Assembly (NCBI GenBank): GCA_013399875.1
Contig: VXAZ01008267.1
Location: 1,569,141-1,633,140, forward strand
Direction: 5' to 3'
Length of the DNA stretch: 64,000 bases
Source: Gymnorhina tibicen
Taxonomy: Eukaryota; Chordata; Aves; Passeriformes; Artamidae
Below the pieces are notes generated by a model. That model was not told the origin of the DNA, searched no databases, and saw only the letters and a list, made by a program, of their open reading frames with translations. Of the stretch, positions 62,283 through 64,000 are shown piece after piece (position 1 is the first letter of the stretch; every line of letters begins with the position of its first letter). The translations under genes were made by a program, and so were the position numbers.

Positions 62283-64000
62283 ACTGAAAGCTGTAAATAA
62301 ATCATGCCATGTTCAGACATGTTTTTAACAATGATAAGAATATTCTAAATTATAGATGATGAAAAAAACTACAGATTTACCCAGAGAGAAAAGTGTAATA
62401 AAGTCTCCTTCATTCCCCTAAAGGCCCAGGGAATTTGATATACTATGTGAGAGGGTGTTTCAGGAGAAAAGTGTCCATTGAACATCCTGAAATGCTTTAT
62501 AAGGCCTCATCTGTTATATACTTAATACTTCACCAGTGGAAGTCTGCAATAGACATTCATTCCCACTAAAATGTCAGGCTTTTGGTCATTGTCAGACTAT
62601 AAGAGTAATCCTAAAACTGTAATGGTGAATTCTAAAACTGCCCCTATAACTTACCAGACAGCCTGGAAAGAAAAAAGGTATTGGGAGGGACCCCGGAGGC
62701 AGAGAGCAGAGGGCTCTCCTGGGGCAGAACAGTTGGACCTGGGCTACAGTTTATGTGCTGTCAGGGGCGGGAGGGCCCTGTTTGCTGGGGAGATTGTCTC
62801 TCGTGGTGCACAGCTAAGTACACCTGCAGGGCTGATGTCTCTTAAAGAGCTTTTGGCTCAGGGCCCAAGGACCCTGGGTCAGGCTCCCTGGAAAAGCAAC
62901 TGGATTTGGAGAACTTAGCAGAGGCCATAGTACAATCGGTGATAAAAGGACCTGAGCAGGGCTGCGACTCGGAGGATAATCCTGAAGTGTCCTAGAATTA
63001 TCGGGCTGAGGCTGTCCTCACACCCCCCCATACAGTTAATGTGTGACAGTGCAGCTGAAAGAGTGCCTTGCCTGGGAAACAAAGTGTCTTGGATAACAAA
63101 ATACAAAAAGCCAGTTTCTGCTGACTTACACCTGAACCTTGAGCCTAACCACAGCATGAAGAATCCAGATGAAATAATCTGTCTTCAGTTTAGCCTACAC
63201 TTGTTTTGGTAATTTATTCTTTTTCTTCTGCTGCAGCTCAGAGCAGAACATGGCCCCCAGCCTGATGAATAATAAAAATCAGAAAGATGACAAGGGCAAA
63301 AACAGTTTGGTTCATACCAGAGTAGAAAAGTTGTCCTGAATTATTTGCCCTGCAGCTTTTCCTTCACCATTGTTGTTGCACTCCCATGTTCACACTGTGA
63401 CACTTCCAATAAATTTACCTCCAGTAAACAAGTAAAACATAAAAGATCTATACTCTGTGGAACCATCAGTAAGTGTTTGAGTTTGGAAAGCTTTTTCTCA
63501 AAGTCTGTATTTCAGCACTACCCAGCCGCCTGCCTGCTGTTCAGAGGTCCCAGAGGACCTGTTTTACTTCTGGCTTTCCATTTGCCCTGCCTGGGAGAGC
63601 TGCTTCTGTGCTTTCCCTTATGCTATGCCCACACTGGGGGGATGCACTGGGGACTGGAAGTGTCTCACCAGGCGGGAACACCACCACAAGAAAGACAACC
63701 CATGGAGCCCTTTGTGGCAGGAGCCCAGATGCAGGAGCAGCTGCCCCAGCAACTGCCCACGAAGTCTGCACGTGGGAATCACTGACACTCCTGTCCCTGC
63801 CCACCCCTCATCACACCTCACACTTAAGAGCTCTTCTGGCACGAGCTTTTACTCATTACATGAATACTAATTACAGCATTACATGCAAAATAATTAAAGT
63901 TGCTGTAATACTTCCCCACTTTTCCAGATTTGCCTCGGAGCTCAGAAAGCCTCATCATGACAACTCCCATATCTGCCTGCTCAGTGTCTTTCTGGCCCAG
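62283..64000. other. intergenic, nothing recognised
   Basis: A moderately GC-rich block at about 62690-62930 and another at 63540-63810 are open over about 115-146 codons, but lack splice context and recognisable domains. A CACGTG motif is at 63769-63774. Confidence 0.35.

Overview
The window is vertebrate nuclear DNA, almost certainly from a bird. It is AT-rich with long non-coding stretches, its interspersed repeats are dominated by CR1 LINE copies with the avian 3' tail, and it carries two intact solo LTRs with target-site duplications. Genes are split into short exons with GT/AG borders, so the continuous open frames are mostly meaningless. There is one 694-base N gap (26318-27011) and one isolated N (5815).

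The firm protein-coding gene is neuromedin U (NMU) on the minus strand, start codon 48217-48215 and stop codon 34995-34993. I reconstructed nine coding exons by hand. All splice phases agree, and the 555 nt encode a 184-residue secreted precursor: signal peptide, the NMU precursor-related peptide (NURP) flanked by Lys-Arg, then a 25-residue NMU ending GYFFYRPRN followed by the amidation/cleavage signal GRR. It has its own CpG-rich promoter at about 47.9-48.6 kb, with a TATA-like box and a canonical CACGTG E-box.

Downstream of NMU on the same strand, one exon of phosducin-like 2 (PDCL2) is recognisable at 30397-30554. It is broken by a 13-nt insertion that is an exact reverse complement of adjacent sequence, plus a 1-nt insertion. 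Next comes a strong CpG island at 26.0-27.4 kb containing the N gap. The mammalian gene order CLOCK-PDCL2-NMU, all on one strand, suggests this is the CLOCK promoter. The left 26 kb would then be the long 5' introns of CLOCK. No CLOCK coding exon is visible, but two candidate small exons (16132-16224 and 14000-14086) have good splice signals.

Region by region: 1-26 kb, putative CLOCK 5' introns with three CR1 copies, a duplicated block in one CR1, and an ERV1-like solo LTR at 21152-21584; 26-27.4 kb, CpG island and gap; 27.4-35 kb, decayed PDCL2 and an inverted pair of CR1 fragments; 35-48.6 kb, NMU; 48.6-64 kb, intergenic DNA upstream of NMU with an LTR-like fragment, a CR1 fragment and an ERVL-like solo LTR at 61614-62277. 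I found no bacterial-type operons, CRISPR arrays, tRNA or rRNA genes.
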